Shown: one piece after another, positions 1 through 8,509 of the stretch
Layout of the letters: every line of letters starts with the position of its first letter
How positions within the stretch are numbered: the stretch's first letter is position 1
Program-made: the position numbers and the translations under genes
The notes under the pieces: model-generated
What the model was told of the DNA's origin: nothing
Databases searched by the model: none
What the model saw: the letters and a program-made list of their open reading frames with translations, nothing else
Source of the DNA: Acinetobacter beijerinckii CIP 110307
GTDB taxonomy: Bacteria > Pseudomonadota > Gammaproteobacteria > Pseudomonadales > Moraxellaceae
Direction: 5' to 3'
Length of the DNA: 64,000 nucleotides
NCBI RefSeq assembly: GCF_000369005.1
Contig: NZ_KB849765.1
Span: forward strand, 835,881-899,880

Positions 1-1
1 A

Positions 2-43
2 TGGGGTTGTATGAGCTATATTTATGATGATGAAGACGAATAA
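2..43 (+). CDS. possible 3' end of a gene entering from the left edge
   Basis: Frame 2 is open from the window edge and ends at TAA with an acidic tail (YIYDDEDE), the kind of ending often seen on real proteins. A stem-loop follows 8 bases later. Only 13 residues are visible, so neither family nor function can be named. A second frame also stays open to base 27, so this is a weak call. Confidence 0.3.
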   Translation, partial: WGCMSYIYDDEDE

Positions 44-51
44 TGATACAG

Positions 52-77
52 ATTCAGCCTGCGTTTGCAGGCTGAAT
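52..77. terminator. 11-bp hairpin between convergent genes
   Basis: A perfect 11-bp stem (ATTCAGCCTGC / GCAGGCTGAAT) with a GTTT loop lies between the TonB receptor stop and the putative gene at the left edge. Neither side has a clear T-run, so it may be a weak bidirectional terminator or an mRNA 3'-end stabiliser. Confidence 0.4.
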
Positions 78-84
78 AGTATGA

Positions 85-2175
85 TTAAAATTTAAATTGT
101 GCTGACAGTGAGGCGTTGATTGGTTCGCCTGGCTGAATCCAAAGGTCGCTATAACTAGACAAGTAATAGGTTTTATCGAATAGATTGTTGAGATTGAACT
201 GATAACGCAAGCGATCTGATGGAGAATAATAGGCATTCAGATTGACCAGTGTATAACTTGGTAAATTAAAACCATTATCTAAATTATGCCCACTACGTTC
301 ACCGACATAACTGATATTGCCTCCGATTCCTGCTTTTACCGCACCTTGTTGTAAAAACTCAAAATTGCTCGAAACGGCAGCCTGATGTTTAGGAATATTA
401 CTTAAACGTGAACCTTTGGCTATATCTTGGTCTTTTTCAATTTGTGCATTGGTATAACTATAATTTGCGTTGACTGACCAACGATTATTGAGTTGGCTAT
501 TAAAATCTAACTCGATTCCTTGGCTACTGACTTCACCTGCAGCCGTTTGAAAATTAGGATCGATTTGATCTGTAGTGAGCACATTTTGTTTCTGCATTTT
601 AAACAAGGCGAGACTGAGCAGGCTACGATCATTAAGCTGATATTTGCTTCCAATTTCATAGCTTTGACCCTTTTCAGGCGCAAAGTTTTCACCAACACGA
701 TTCATACCACTGTTCATGGCAAATGAGCGACCATAGTTACTATAAAATGCCCAATGATCTGAAGCTTTGAAGTTCACACCTAAGCGTGGGCTGGCTTGAT
801 GAAGGGTTTGCTGAAGTTGTTTGTGGGTCAGTTGGTTTTCAAATTTTTGTTCGACTTGATCAAAACGAGTACCGACTAAGACACTCCATTGATCATTCAA
901 AAACATTTGATCTTGTAGATTGAGGGCGAAGTAACGTTGACGTTCATCAGTGTCAGTAAATGGCGCTAAACTTGGCGAATACTGGCCGTATTGTGGCTGA
1001 TAAATGTTAATGGTATTCGGATTGCTGGCACTATGATTACGACGTAGTTGGTACTGACGATAATCGAGTTGCCCTATTTCAGTTGAAACTAAAAGTTCAT
1101 GTCTTGCCCACGATTGTTCAAATTTACCCAGTAATTCTGCCTGAAATAACAGGTCTTCACTTTGATAATCTCGATAGCGGCGTTGACGCTCTAAGGTTTG
1201 TCCATCGGTTTGCATACGGCGAGGTTCAGTGGATAAACCAGTAAGTTGAGCATCTTTATAGCTTAACGCAGTGTTGAGTTTCCATTCATCATTGAACGCA
1301 TGGCTCAAACGCAACTGATAGAAGTGATCTTTGACTCGCATATCATCATCATTCGGCTCACCTGTAAAAGTTTTGGGATTCATTACAAACTTTTTTTGCG
1401 CGGTGCTAATGCCACGATCAAATGTACCGAGTTGCTGGGTAAATTCACTATCAAAATCGAGCTGGGTTTGATCTGAGATTTTCCAAGTGAGTTGCGGTGA
1501 GAAGAACCAACGTTTGCTGCTGACATGATCGCGGAAACTTTGATTATCTTCATGGGCGACTGCAAAACGATAAGCAAGTTCATCACTTAGCGGTGCAGTA
1601 TTTTCGATACTTATCCGATATTGTTCATGGCTGTTGGCTCTTAAGTTTATTTTACTCTCATTTTGCCATTCAGGTTTCTTACTATTCAAATTCAGTAAAC
1701 CACCTGTTTCTCCTCGACCGTACAAGGCTGCCATAGGCCCTTTGAGGAAATCGAGTGATTCAATATTGACCATATCTTTGGGTGCGCTGATGCCTCGATT
1801 GACACTTAAACCATTGCGGATCATTGCCGCACCCCAGTTCGGGTCCGTACTAAAACCACGAATCGAATAGTTATCCCAAAAGCCACCGCCCAAAGTACTT
1901 TGATGAAAAACGCCACTGACCAGTGTTAATGCATCATCTATTCGTTGAACATCTTGTTGTTCAAGTTGTTGTTTAGAAATAAAGGCTCGATTAAAAGGCA
2001 CATCCACTACACCATGTGAAAATTTTGTGCTTGCAGTGCTTTGAGTGTCACTTTCTAGCGTGCTATTTGCTTGAATCCGAATGGTCTCAAGAGTCGCAGT
2101 TGGATCGCCTGCCCATGAAAAAGTTGAGAAAAAACCAAGCCCCAAACAAGACCAAATCCTGAGTTTGTATTGCAT
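85..2175 (-). CDS. TonB-dependent siderophore receptor
   Basis: Outer-membrane gated channel that takes up ferric siderophores using TonB/ExbBD energy. The ATG at 2175 gives 696 residues with a signal peptide of about 22 residues (MQYKLRIWSCLGLGFFSTFS, then WAG). An upstream in-frame TTG at 2190 has no better support. A plug domain (about residues 45-150, with IESLDFLKGPMAALYG) is followed by a long beta-barrel that ends in phenylalanine, as expected for outer-membrane insertion. Length is normal for the siderophore-receptor family. The ligand cannot be read from sequence. The gene is divergent from an acyltransferase-like membrane protein; a perfect inverted repeat between them may be an operator. 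No canonical Fur box was recognised, although iron control would be usual. Confidence 0.93.
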   Translation of the reverse strand: MQYKLRIWSCLGLGFFSTFSWAGDPTATLETIRIQANSTLESDTQSTASTKFSHGVVDVPFNRAFISKQQLEQQDVQRIDDALTLVSGVFHQSTLGGGFWDNYSIRGFSTDPNWGAAMIRNGLSVNRGISAPKDMVNIESLDFLKGPMAALYGRGETGGLLNLNSKKPEWQNESKINLRANSHEQYRISIENTAPLSDELAYRFAVAHEDNQSFRDHVSSKRWFFSPQLTWKISDQTQLDFDSEFTQQLGTFDRGISTAQKKFVMNPKTFTGEPNDDDMRVKDHFYQLRLSHAFNDEWKLNTALSYKDAQLTGLSTEPRRMQTDGQTLERQRRYRDYQSEDLLFQAELLGKFEQSWARHELLVSTEIGQLDYRQYQLRRNHSASNPNTINIYQPQYGQYSPSLAPFTDTDERQRYFALNLQDQMFLNDQWSVLVGTRFDQVEQKFENQLTHKQLQQTLHQASPRLGVNFKASDHWAFYSNYGRSFAMNSGMNRVGENFAPEKGQSYEIGSKYQLNDRSLLSLALFKMQKQNVLTTDQIDPNFQTAAGEVSSQGIELDFNSQLNNRWSVNANYSYTNAQIEKDQDIAKGSRLSNIPKHQAAVSSNFEFLQQGAVKAGIGGNISYVGERSGHNLDNGFNLPSYTLVNLNAYYSPSDRLRYQFNLNNLFDKTYYLSSYSDLWIQPGEPINASLSAQFKF

Positions 2176-2209
2176 AAATGAATCAGCCAAAGAAAGACAA
2201 AAGAAAGTA

Positions 2210-2233
2210 AATGTAATACTATAACATTACATT
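2210..2233. promoter_or_regulatory. inverted repeat AATGTAAT-N8-ATTACATT in a divergent promoter
   Basis: Two perfect 8-bp arms separated by 8 bp lie in the 76-bp gap between the TonB receptor and the DUF1624-like gene. Size and place suit a dimeric repressor site. It does not resemble the Fur consensus. The binding protein is unknown. Confidence 0.4.
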
Positions 2234-2251
2234 AATTAATCTAGCTTTACT

Positions 2252-3400
2252 ATGACGTTAAAAGACAATATTCAACGTTTGCAATCGATCGATGCTCTAC
2301 GTGGTTTAGTGATTTTGATCATGTTACTTGATCATGTCAGAGAAACATTTTATTTACACAAACAAGTCCCTGATCCGATGGATGTTTCAGTTACTGAACC
2401 TGCTTTGTTTGGTAGTCGTGTGTTGGCACATTTGTGCGCGCCAATTTTTGTATTCTTAACGGGTATTTCAGCTTTTTTATTTTATTCCAAAACTCAAAGT
2501 GTGCAGCAAACACGTGCATTTTTATTGAAACGTGGTTTATTCCTGATTGTACTTGAACTTACATTGGTTAATTTTGCTTGGACTGCGACTTTTCCACCTG
2601 ATGTGATTTATTTGCAAGTGATCTGGGTCATTGGGATTAGCATGGTGGTGCTCGCCGCATGTATCAGTTTACCTTTGCCTGTGATTATACTCAGTGCATT
2701 TGCCATTATCTTTGGGCACAATCTTTTAGACTCCATTCATTTTACTGACGGATCTTTCATTCAAACCCTTTGGTTGATCTTACATGAGCGAGGTTGGATT
2801 GAGATCGCAGGGGTGAAGCTACGGACGTCTTATCCTGTGCTGCCGTGGATAGGGGTGATTTTATTGGGATATGCCTTAGGACATTTATTTAGTCAAAAAT
2901 ATACAACTCAGCAGAGGAATAACTATTTATTCGGTATCGGTTTGATCAGTATCGGCTTGTTTGTATTGTTGCGCTTCGTCAATGCTTATGGTGATCAACC
3001 GTGGCTACATTTTGATTCCTTTAAACTGACGCTGATGAGTTTCTTTAATTTGACCAAATATCCGCCATCTTTACTGTTCATTTTATGGAATGTAGGTGTG
3101 GGCTTGATTTTGTTGGTGGCATTTGATCGCTGGCAACAGCAACGATGGTTTAAACCTTTAGTGGTATTTGGTTCAGTGCCGATGTTCTTTTATTTATTGC
3201 ATTTATATGTATTGAAGTTGGTCTATGTGATTGCAGTCAGTATTTGGGGCGTAAATCAGGGAGACTATCTTTCAGTCAATCATGTGTGGATGCTATGGCT
3301 CATCACGATAGCAATGTCTTTTGCGCTTTATCCAGTGGTGCAATGGTTTTCACGCTTTAAGCATCAAAATAAACAGATTACGATTTTGAAATATTTCTAA
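2252..3400 (+). CDS. DUF1624-type multi-pass membrane acyltransferase-like protein
   Basis: 382-residue integral membrane protein with about ten hydrophobic segments. The N-terminus, SIDALRGLVILIMLLDH, is the signature of the heparan-alpha-glucosaminide N-acetyltransferase / DUF1624 family, whose animal members move acetyl groups across a membrane. The bacterial substrate is not known. Start is the ATG at 2252; no Shine-Dalgarno sequence is visible just upstream (TAGCTTTACT), so translation may be inefficient or leaderless. A terminator follows at 3423. It is divergent from the TonB receptor and may share its control, but no functional link can be shown from sequence. Confidence 0.8.
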   Translation: MTLKDNIQRLQSIDALRGLVILIMLLDHVRETFYLHKQVPDPMDVSVTEPALFGSRVLAHLCAPIFVFLTGISAFLFYSKTQSVQQTRAFLLKRGLFLIVLELTLVNFAWTATFPPDVIYLQVIWVIGISMVVLAACISLPLPVIILSAFAIIFGHNLLDSIHFTDGSFIQTLWLILHERGWIEIAGVKLRTSYPVLPWIGVILLGYALGHLFSQKYTTQQRNNYLFGIGLISIGLFVLLRFVNAYGDQPWLHFDSFKLTLMSFFNLTKYPPSLLFILWNVGVGLILLVAFDRWQQQRWFKPLVVFGSVPMFFYLLHLYVLKLVYVIAVSIWGVNQGDYLSVNHVWMLWLITIAMSFALYPVVQWFSRFKHQNKQITILKYF

Positions 3401-3422
3401 GCAACGGATCGAATGACAAGCT

Positions 3423-3451
3423 AAAAACCACCTTAATATTGGGTGGTTTTT
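3423..3451. terminator. bidirectional Rho-independent terminator
   Basis: Stem AAAAACCACC / GGTGGTTTTT with a 9-base loop. The A-run/T-run symmetry serves both the membrane gene ending at 3400 and the convergent Lrp-type gene, whose stop codon lies inside the stem. Confidence 0.85.
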
Positions 3452-3917
3452 ATTTGCTCACATCTAAATAAAGGCTTTCTTTGACTTCCTCCATCACCAC
3501 ATAACTATGGGATGATGCCGAAGCAGGCAGTTTTTTCAGTAAATCACCCAATAAGCGTCGATAAGCACTCATTTCTTTGAGTCGTGCTTTGACTAAATAA
3601 TCAAACTCACCTGATATCAGATGACATTCTAAAACCTCAGGGATATCCACTAAATCGCGTGCCACCTGATCAAATACATCGCCTGATTTTGCAGATAGTT
3701 TGATTTCTAAAAACACCAACAGACTGCGATCTACATGTACGGGATTAAGCCGAGCGTAATAGCCCATAATAATACCTTCACGTTCCAATCGTTTGACGCG
3801 TTCTGAACAAGGCGTGGTAGATAAGTTCACACGTGAAGCCAACTCACTAATCGCGATACGTCCTTCACGTTGCAGAATGTCTAAAATCAAGCGATCAATA
3901 CGGTCTAATTTACGCAT
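3450..3917 (-). CDS. Lrp/AsnC family transcriptional regulator
   Basis: 155 residues: N-terminal winged helix-turn-helix (about 1-60, with ISELASRVNLSTTPCSERVK) and a C-terminal RAM/AsnC ligand-binding domain (about 70-145). It starts at the ATG at 3917 behind AGGGAA. Family members form dimers or octamers and respond to amino acids. It is divergent from dadA, so the natural reading is an alanine- or leucine-responsive regulator of the dad operon, comparable to DadR in pseudomonads. That role is inferred from position, and the exact orthologue cannot be fixed from sequence. Confidence 0.9.
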   Translation of the reverse strand: MRKLDRIDRLILDILQREGRIAISELASRVNLSTTPCSERVKRLEREGIIMGYYARLNPVHVDRSLLVFLEIKLSAKSGDVFDQVARDLVDIPEVLECHLISGEFDYLVKARLKEMSAYRRLLGDLLKKLPASASSHSYVVMEEVKESLYLDVSK

Positions 3918-4017
3918 AAAACATTCCCTTTTATTTTAATTTTTTCATGATAAAAACATTAAATTACCTAGATTATAGCCATAAAAACAGTCAAAAAAAC
4001 TATTGAAGCAAAAATAT

Positions 4018-4036
4018 ACTAGTTAAATAAACTAGT
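4018..4036. promoter_or_regulatory. inverted repeat ACTAGTT-N5-AACTAGT upstream of dadA
   Basis: A perfect 7-bp inverted repeat ends 18 bp before the dadA ATG, just ahead of its GAGAGGGA ribosome-binding site. It could be an operator for the divergent Lrp-type regulator or an mRNA hairpin that affects translation initiation. Confidence 0.4.
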
Positions 4037-4054
4037 GGGCGAGAGGGACCTATT

Positions 4055-5311
4055 ATGCGCGTCATCGTTTTAGGAAGTGGTGTTATTGGTGTAGCGAGTG
4101 CTTACTATCTTGCACAACAAGGTGCCCAAGTGACTGTACTTGATCGTCAGTCTGGTCCAGCAAAAGAAACCAGTTTTGGTAATGCTGGGCAAATCTCGCC
4201 AGGATATTCAACGCCGTGGGCTGCACCAGGGATCCCATTTAAAGCAGTAAAATGGATGTTCCAGCATCATGCACCACTTGCTATTAATATAGATGGCAGC
4301 ATGTGGCAGCTCCAGTGGATGGCACAGATGCTGAAAAACTGTAATCCTCAAAGTTATGCAGTCAATAAAGAGCGCATGATGCGTGTGGCTGAATACAGCC
4401 GTGATTGTTTGCGTCAACTGAGAAGTGAAACAGGCATCCATTACGAAAATCGTTCCAAAGGTACATTACAGGTATTTCGTAATGAAGCGCAGCTTGAAGC
4501 AGTGCAACGAGACATCCAAGTGCTGAAAGAATGTGGTGTTGATTTTAATTTACTCAATGCAGAAGAGCTGGGTAGCGTAGAACCAGCATTGGCACACACC
4601 GATAAATTAGTCGGTGGTTTACATTTACCAAACGATGAAACGGGTGATTGTTATTTATTCACCAACGCTTTGGCAAAAGTGGCGCAAGACTTAGGTGTCG
4701 AATTTAAATTCGATCAAAATGTTGAGCAACTGATCGTTGAAGGTGACGAAATTAAAGGTGTGATGGTCAATGGGGCGATTTTAACGGCTGATCGTTTCGT
4801 ACTTGCGTTTGGTAGTTATTCACGCGATTTCTTAAAACCATTGCAATTGAATCTGCCAGTTTATCCAGTGAAAGGCTATTCATTGACGATTCCAATTGTT
4901 GAACCAAAATTTGCTCCGCAATCAACGGTTTTAGATGAGACGTATAAAGTCGCGATTACACGTTTCGACCAACGTATCCGTGTGGGTGGTATGGCGGAAT
5001 TAAGTGGCTTTAACTTGGGCTTAAATGATGATCGTCGTGCAACTTTGGAAATGGTCACCCAAGACTTATTCCCAGGTGGTGACTTGCAACAAGCATCATT
5101 CTGGACAGGTTTACGTCCAATGACACCAGACAGCACACCGATTATTGGTGCAACCAAATATAAAAATCTGTTCTTAAATACTGGTCATGGCACTTTAGGT
5201 TGGACCATGGCATGTGGTTCAGGCAAATTAATCAGTGATCTAGTGATGAATCATCGTACCGAGATTAGTACTGATGGTTTATCAATCCAGCGTTATTCAC
5301 ACGCGGCATAA
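4055..5311 (+). CDS. dadA: D-amino acid dehydrogenase DadA (small subunit)
   Basis: FAD flavoprotein that oxidises D-alanine and other D-amino acids to 2-oxo acids and ammonia, passing electrons to the respiratory chain at the inner face of the membrane. The 418-residue length is typical. The N-terminal dinucleotide-binding motif [18 protein letters not shown] and the C-terminal [16 protein letters not shown] segment are clear DAO-family signatures. The ATG at 4055 follows GAGAGGGA. It heads a run with dadX (24 bp gap to the chosen dadX start), ridA and an amino acid permease: L-alanine is racemised, oxidised to pyruvate, and reactive imine intermediates are cleared by RidA. Probable control is by the divergent Lrp-type regulator. 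Confidence 0.96.
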   Translation: MRVIVLGSGVIGVASAYYLAQQGAQVTVLDRQSGPAKETSFGNAGQISPGYSTPWAAPGIPFKAVKWMFQHHAPLAINIDGSMWQLQWMAQMLKNCNPQSYAVNKERMMRVAEYSRDCLRQLRSETGIHYENRSKGTLQVFRNEAQLEAVQRDIQVLKECGVDFNLLNAEELGSVEPALAHTDKLVGGLHLPNDETGDCYLFTNALAKVAQDLGVEFKFDQNVEQLIVEGDEIKGVMVNGAILTADRFVLAFGSYSRDFLKPLQLNLPVYPVKGYSLTIPIVEPKFAPQSTVLDETYKVAITRFDQRIRVGGMAELSGFNLGLNDDRRATLEMVTQDLFPGGDLQQASFWTGLRPMTPDSTPIIGATKYKNLFLNTGHGTLGWTMACGSGKLISDLVMNHRTEISTDGLSIQRYSHAA

Positions 5312-5335
5312 TTTGATTATACAAGGACGTTGATT

Positions 5336-6439
5336 ATGCCTCGCCCAATTACTGCGGTCATTCATACTCAGGCTTTGCGCCAAAATCTTGAGGTCGTGAG
5401 AACTTCTGTTCCAGATAGTAAGATGTTTGCAGTGGTCAAAGCCAATGCCTATGGACATGGAATCGAACGAGTTTACGATGCTTTAAAAACTGCGGACGGC
5501 TTCGCTTTACTTGATATAGATGAAGCGAAACGTTTGCGTGCATTAGGTTGGACAGGTCCAATCCTATTGCTGGAAGGAATTTTTTCGCCACAAGATTTAT
5601 TTGATTGTGCTGAATATCAGTTGAGTTTTACGGTACATAGTGAGCATCAAGTTGAATGGATACAACAGCATATCTATCCAGCTCAGTTTGATATTTTCTT
5701 AAAAATGAACAGTGGCATGAACCGTCTAGGTTTCAAGCCTCAACAATACCGAAAAATCTGGCAACATCTGCAACGCCTCAATAATGTTTCCAACATCACC
5801 CATATGACGCATTTCTCTGATGCTGATGGCGAACGTTTTGGTCAAGCTGGGGTTGAATATCAACTCGCAGAATTTGAAAGCACCATTCAGGACTTACCTG
5901 GCGAAAGATCGGTGAGTAATAGTGCTGCCATTCTCAGATATCCCTCGCAAGTACACTCCGATTATGTCCGTGGCGGCATCATGCTCTATGGCAGCTCTCC
6001 CGATTATCCGAAGCATAGTATCCAAGATTGGGGACTTGCACCGACCATGAGTTTGCGCAGTGAATTGATCGCGATCCAGCAGTTAAATGCCAATGAAAGT
6101 GTGGGTTATGGTTCAAGTTTCGTAGCTGCACATGCGATGACGATTGGTATTGTCGCGTGTGGTTATGCAGATGGTTATCAGCGTACTTCTCCTACAGGCA
6201 CGCCCGTGTTAGTCAATGGAATCCGTACTCGAACCATTGGGCGAGTCAGTATGGATATGTTGGCAGTCTATCTAACGCCAGTTCCGAATGCTGAAATTGG
6301 CAGTGAAGTTGTGCTTTGGGGAACATCAAAAACAGGTCAAATTCTCTCTATTGATGATGTTGCAGCAGCCTCAGGCACAGTTGGCTATGAACTTATGTGC
6401 GGCGTAACTGCACGAGTTCCATTTATCACTCAAGACTAA
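5336..6439 (+). CDS. dadX: alanine racemase, catabolic type (DadX)
   Basis: PLP enzyme interconverting L- and D-alanine; here it feeds DadA. The ATG at 5336 sits 8 bases after AAGGA; an in-frame TTG at 5330 is too close to that site. This gives 367 residues. The PLP-binding lysine is in FAVVKANAYGHG (Lys35) and the catalytic tyrosine region in ESVGYGSSF. An N-terminal TIM barrel is followed by a beta domain ending VGYELMCGVTARVPF. Operon position between dadA and ridA supports the catabolic DadX role rather than the biosynthetic Alr, but the two are close in sequence. Confidence 0.94.
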   Translation: MPRPITAVIHTQALRQNLEVVRTSVPDSKMFAVVKANAYGHGIERVYDALKTADGFALLDIDEAKRLRALGWTGPILLLEGIFSPQDLFDCAEYQLSFTVHSEHQVEWIQQHIYPAQFDIFLKMNSGMNRLGFKPQQYRKIWQHLQRLNNVSNITHMTHFSDADGERFGQAGVEYQLAEFESTIQDLPGERSVSNSAAILRYPSQVHSDYVRGGIMLYGSSPDYPKHSIQDWGLAPTMSLRSELIAIQQLNANESVGYGSSFVAAHAMTIGIVACGYADGYQRTSPTGTPVLVNGIRTRTIGRVSMDMLAVYLTPVPNAEIGSEVVLWGTSKTGQILSIDDVAAASGTVGYELMCGVTARVPFITQD

Positions 6440-6449
6440 GGAAGTCATC

Positions 6450-6809
6450 ATGTCACATTCAGATATCCAGAAAATCAATAGCACCGAAGTGATGAGTGCA
6501 GTCACGGTTTTTAATCAGGTTGTTTATCTATCAGGACAGGTGCCTAAAAATCCAGACCTCGATATTGAAGGACAGACTCTAGATATTTTGGCAACGATTG
6601 AGCAGCTCTTGGCTTCGGCAAATAGCGATAAATCACGCCTATTGTCGGTTCAACTGTTTTTAAAAAATCTCTCAGATTTTCCGACAGTCAATGCGATCTA
6701 TGTCGATTGGTTAAAAGACTGTGTAGCGCCATCACGCGCTACGATTCAAGCTGATTTGGTCAATCCAAATTGGTTGATTGAAATTGCAGTGATTGCAGCA
6801 CAAAAATAA
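6450..6809 (+). CDS. RidA/YjgF family enamine-imine deaminase
   Basis: 119-residue member of the RidA family, which forms trimers and hydrolyses reactive 2-aminoacrylate and related enamine/imine intermediates. Visible family segments are VYLSGQVP, the middle helix TIEQLLASANSDKSRLLSVQ and the C-terminal APSRATIQADL with the conserved arginine. The ATG at 6450 follows AAGGAAG, 10 bp after dadX. In this cluster it probably detoxifies imines released by DadA. Its stop codon lies inside the terminator stem that follows. Confidence 0.93.
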   Translation: MSHSDIQKINSTEVMSAVTVFNQVVYLSGQVPKNPDLDIEGQTLDILATIEQLLASANSDKSRLLSVQLFLKNLSDFPTVNAIYVDWLKDCVAPSRATIQADLVNPNWLIEIAVIAAQK

Positions 6810-6829
6810 AGCGAATCGCTTTATTTTTG
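6801..6829 (+). terminator. terminator-like hairpin after ridA
   Basis: Perfect 14-bp inverted repeat CAAAAATAAAGCGA / TCGCTTTATTTTTG about a single central base. The dadA-dadX-ridA transcript probably ends here; the permease downstream has its own leader. Confidence 0.7.
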
Positions 6830-6859
6830 TTTAAATGAGATTAAAAAAGAAGAAAAGTA

Positions 6860-6971
6860 ACGTATTTGTTATAGATAAAAGTAAGGCAAATACGTATTTT
6901 CTTGCAGTCAAAATGAATAGGTCATTTATAAAGGACAGCTGGTTAAGCTCATAAATTAGCGACCGATTCAT
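6860..6971 (+). promoter_or_regulatory. structured 5' leader of the amino acid permease
   Basis: Two stem-loops fill this region. The first pairs ACGTATTTG (6860-6868) with CAAATACGT (6887-6895). The second is nested: ATGAATAGGTC (6913-6923) pairs with GACCGATTCAT (6961-6971, one mismatch), ATTTAT (6924-6929) with ATAAAT (6951-6956), and AGCT (6937-6940) with AGCT (6946-6949) around GGTTA. It ends about 17 bases before the AAAAGGAA ribosome-binding site. No known riboswitch class was recognised. The structure may be cis-regulatory RNA or a DNA operator. Confidence 0.5.
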
Positions 6972-7000
6972 TTTAGGAAGTAGTAAAAAGGAACTTTTTT

Positions 7001-8434
7001 ATGACGGTGATAGATAATCAGTCTTCAGGTGATGATGCACCTCAAGACTTACAACGAAAACTTTCCAATCGCCATTTGCAATTGATTGCCATTGGTGGCG
7101 CGATTGGGACTGGACTGTTCATGGGTTCAGGAAAAACCATCTCCCTTGCAGGTCCATCAATCTTGTTTATTTACATGATTATTGGTGGCATGTTCTTCTT
7201 TTTGATGCGAGCACTTGGTGAGTTGTTGCTTGCCAATTTACAGTACAAATCTTTCGTCGATATGGCACACGATCTGATTGGACCGTGGGCTGGATATTAT
7301 TTGGGTTGGACTTATTGGTTAGGTTGGGTTTTGGTCGGTATTGCGGACTTAGCCGCTGTAATTAATTATCTTGGTTTTTGGCTGCCAGATGGAGTGATGT
7401 TTACTCCAATGGGACAGGCTCTGATTAGTGCGGGCTGCGTATTGTTCGTTTTGGCGTTGAATTTACTTACCGTCAAATTGTTTGGTGAAGTCGAGTTCTG
7501 GTTTGCACTGATTAAAATCTTGGCGATTATTGGTTTGATTGGGGTTGGGGGCTATATGATTTTTAGTCATTTTACCGCACCTCATGGCACAGTGGCTTCA
7601 CTCAATAATATTTGGTCGCATGGTGGTATGTTCCCGAAAGGTGTTGATGGCTTCTTGGCAGGTTTCCAAATTGCCGTTTTTGCCTTTGTCGGTGTGGAGT
7701 TGATTGGAACCACTGCGGCAGAAACTAAAGATCCACACAAGAATCTTCCTAAAGCGATTAATGCGATTCCGATTCGTATTATTTTGTTTTATGTCTTGGC
7801 TTTATTGGTGGTGATGGCTGTTACACCGTGGGATCAAATCCGTGCAGATAAAAGCCCATTCGTTGAGTTATTCCTGAATGCTGGGATTGTGACCTCAGCG
7901 ATCATCATGAATTTAGTGGTGCTGTCTTCGGTGATGTCGTCGATGAACAGTGGTGTTTTCTCGACCAGTCGTATGTTGTTTGGTCTGTCAAAAGATGGTC
8001 AGGCACCGAATTCATTTGGTCGCTTATCCAAAAGTGCAGTGCCAGCAAATGGTCTGATCTTCTCATGTGTATTTATCATGGGTGGAGCCGTGCTGCAGTA
8101 TTTTGTCCCGAACACGATGGAAGCCTTTACTTTGGCAAGTTCGCTGTGTGTGATCCTGTTTATTAGCGTATGGAGCCTGATCATGGTCTGCTATATTCGT
8201 TATCGCAAATTACGCCCAGAGTTGCATGAACAGTCAAACTTTAAAATGCCGGGTGGTGTGTTCATGTCTTATGTGGTGATTGCATTCTTGTTATTCGCTT
8301 TGGTGATTTTGGCACTTGAACCTGACACCCTGAAAGCACTCTATGTGAGTCCGTTGTGGGTGGTGATTTTAGCGGTAACTTATCGAGTGTTATACAAGCC
8401 ACGTATGCGTAAACTTGCGCGTGAATTGGCTTAA
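7001..8434 (+). CDS. amino acid permease, CycA/AnsP type (probable D-alanine/D-serine/glycine symporter)
   Basis: 477-residue APC-superfamily permease with about twelve membrane segments and both termini in the cytoplasm. The hallmark GGAIGTGLFMGSGKTISLAG is at residues 31-50, and TTAAETKDPHKNLPKAI follows TM6. The ATG at 7001 lies 8 bases after AAAAGGAA. Being next to dadA-dadX-ridA suggests uptake of alanine, D-alanine, D-serine or glycine, as in E. coli CycA. Substrate choice within this family cannot be read reliably from sequence, so no symbol is assigned. It sits behind an elaborate stem-loop leader, which hints at its own post-transcriptional or operator control. Confidence 0.9.
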   Translation: MTVIDNQSSGDDAPQDLQRKLSNRHLQLIAIGGAIGTGLFMGSGKTISLAGPSILFIYMIIGGMFFFLMRALGELLLANLQYKSFVDMAHDLIGPWAGYYLGWTYWLGWVLVGIADLAAVINYLGFWLPDGVMFTPMGQALISAGCVLFVLALNLLTVKLFGEVEFWFALIKILAIIGLIGVGGYMIFSHFTAPHGTVASLNNIWSHGGMFPKGVDGFLAGFQIAVFAFVGVELIGTTAAETKDPHKNLPKAINAIPIRIILFYVLALLVVMAVTPWDQIRADKSPFVELFLNAGIVTSAIIMNLVVLSSVMSSMNSGVFSTSRMLFGLSKDGQAPNSFGRLSKSAVPANGLIFSCVFIMGGAVLQYFVPNTMEAFTLASSLCVILFISVWSLIMVCYIRYRKLRPELHEQSNFKMPGGVFMSYVVIAFLLFALVILALEPDTLKALYVSPLWVVILAVTYRVLYKPRMRKLARELA

Positions 8435-8456
8435 TCGACTCTTTTGCATCTCCCAT

Positions 8457-8490
8457 AAAAAGAGCTGATCTATCTTGATTGGCTCTTTTT
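8457..8490. terminator. bidirectional terminator between permease and LysR gene
   Basis: Stem AAAAAGAGC / GCTCTTTTT with a 16-base partly paired loop, between two convergent genes. A/T symmetry allows it to act on both strands. Confidence 0.75.
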
Positions 8491-8509
8491 ATATCTACGC
8501 TGAGAAGTA

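Noticed and set aside
85..2190. TTG start at 2190 for the TonB receptor
   Set aside because: The ATG at 2175 starts directly with a clean signal peptide.
2190..2251. Fur box in front of the TonB receptor
   Set aside because: No match to the GATAATGATAATCATTATC-type consensus; only the unrelated inverted repeat is present.
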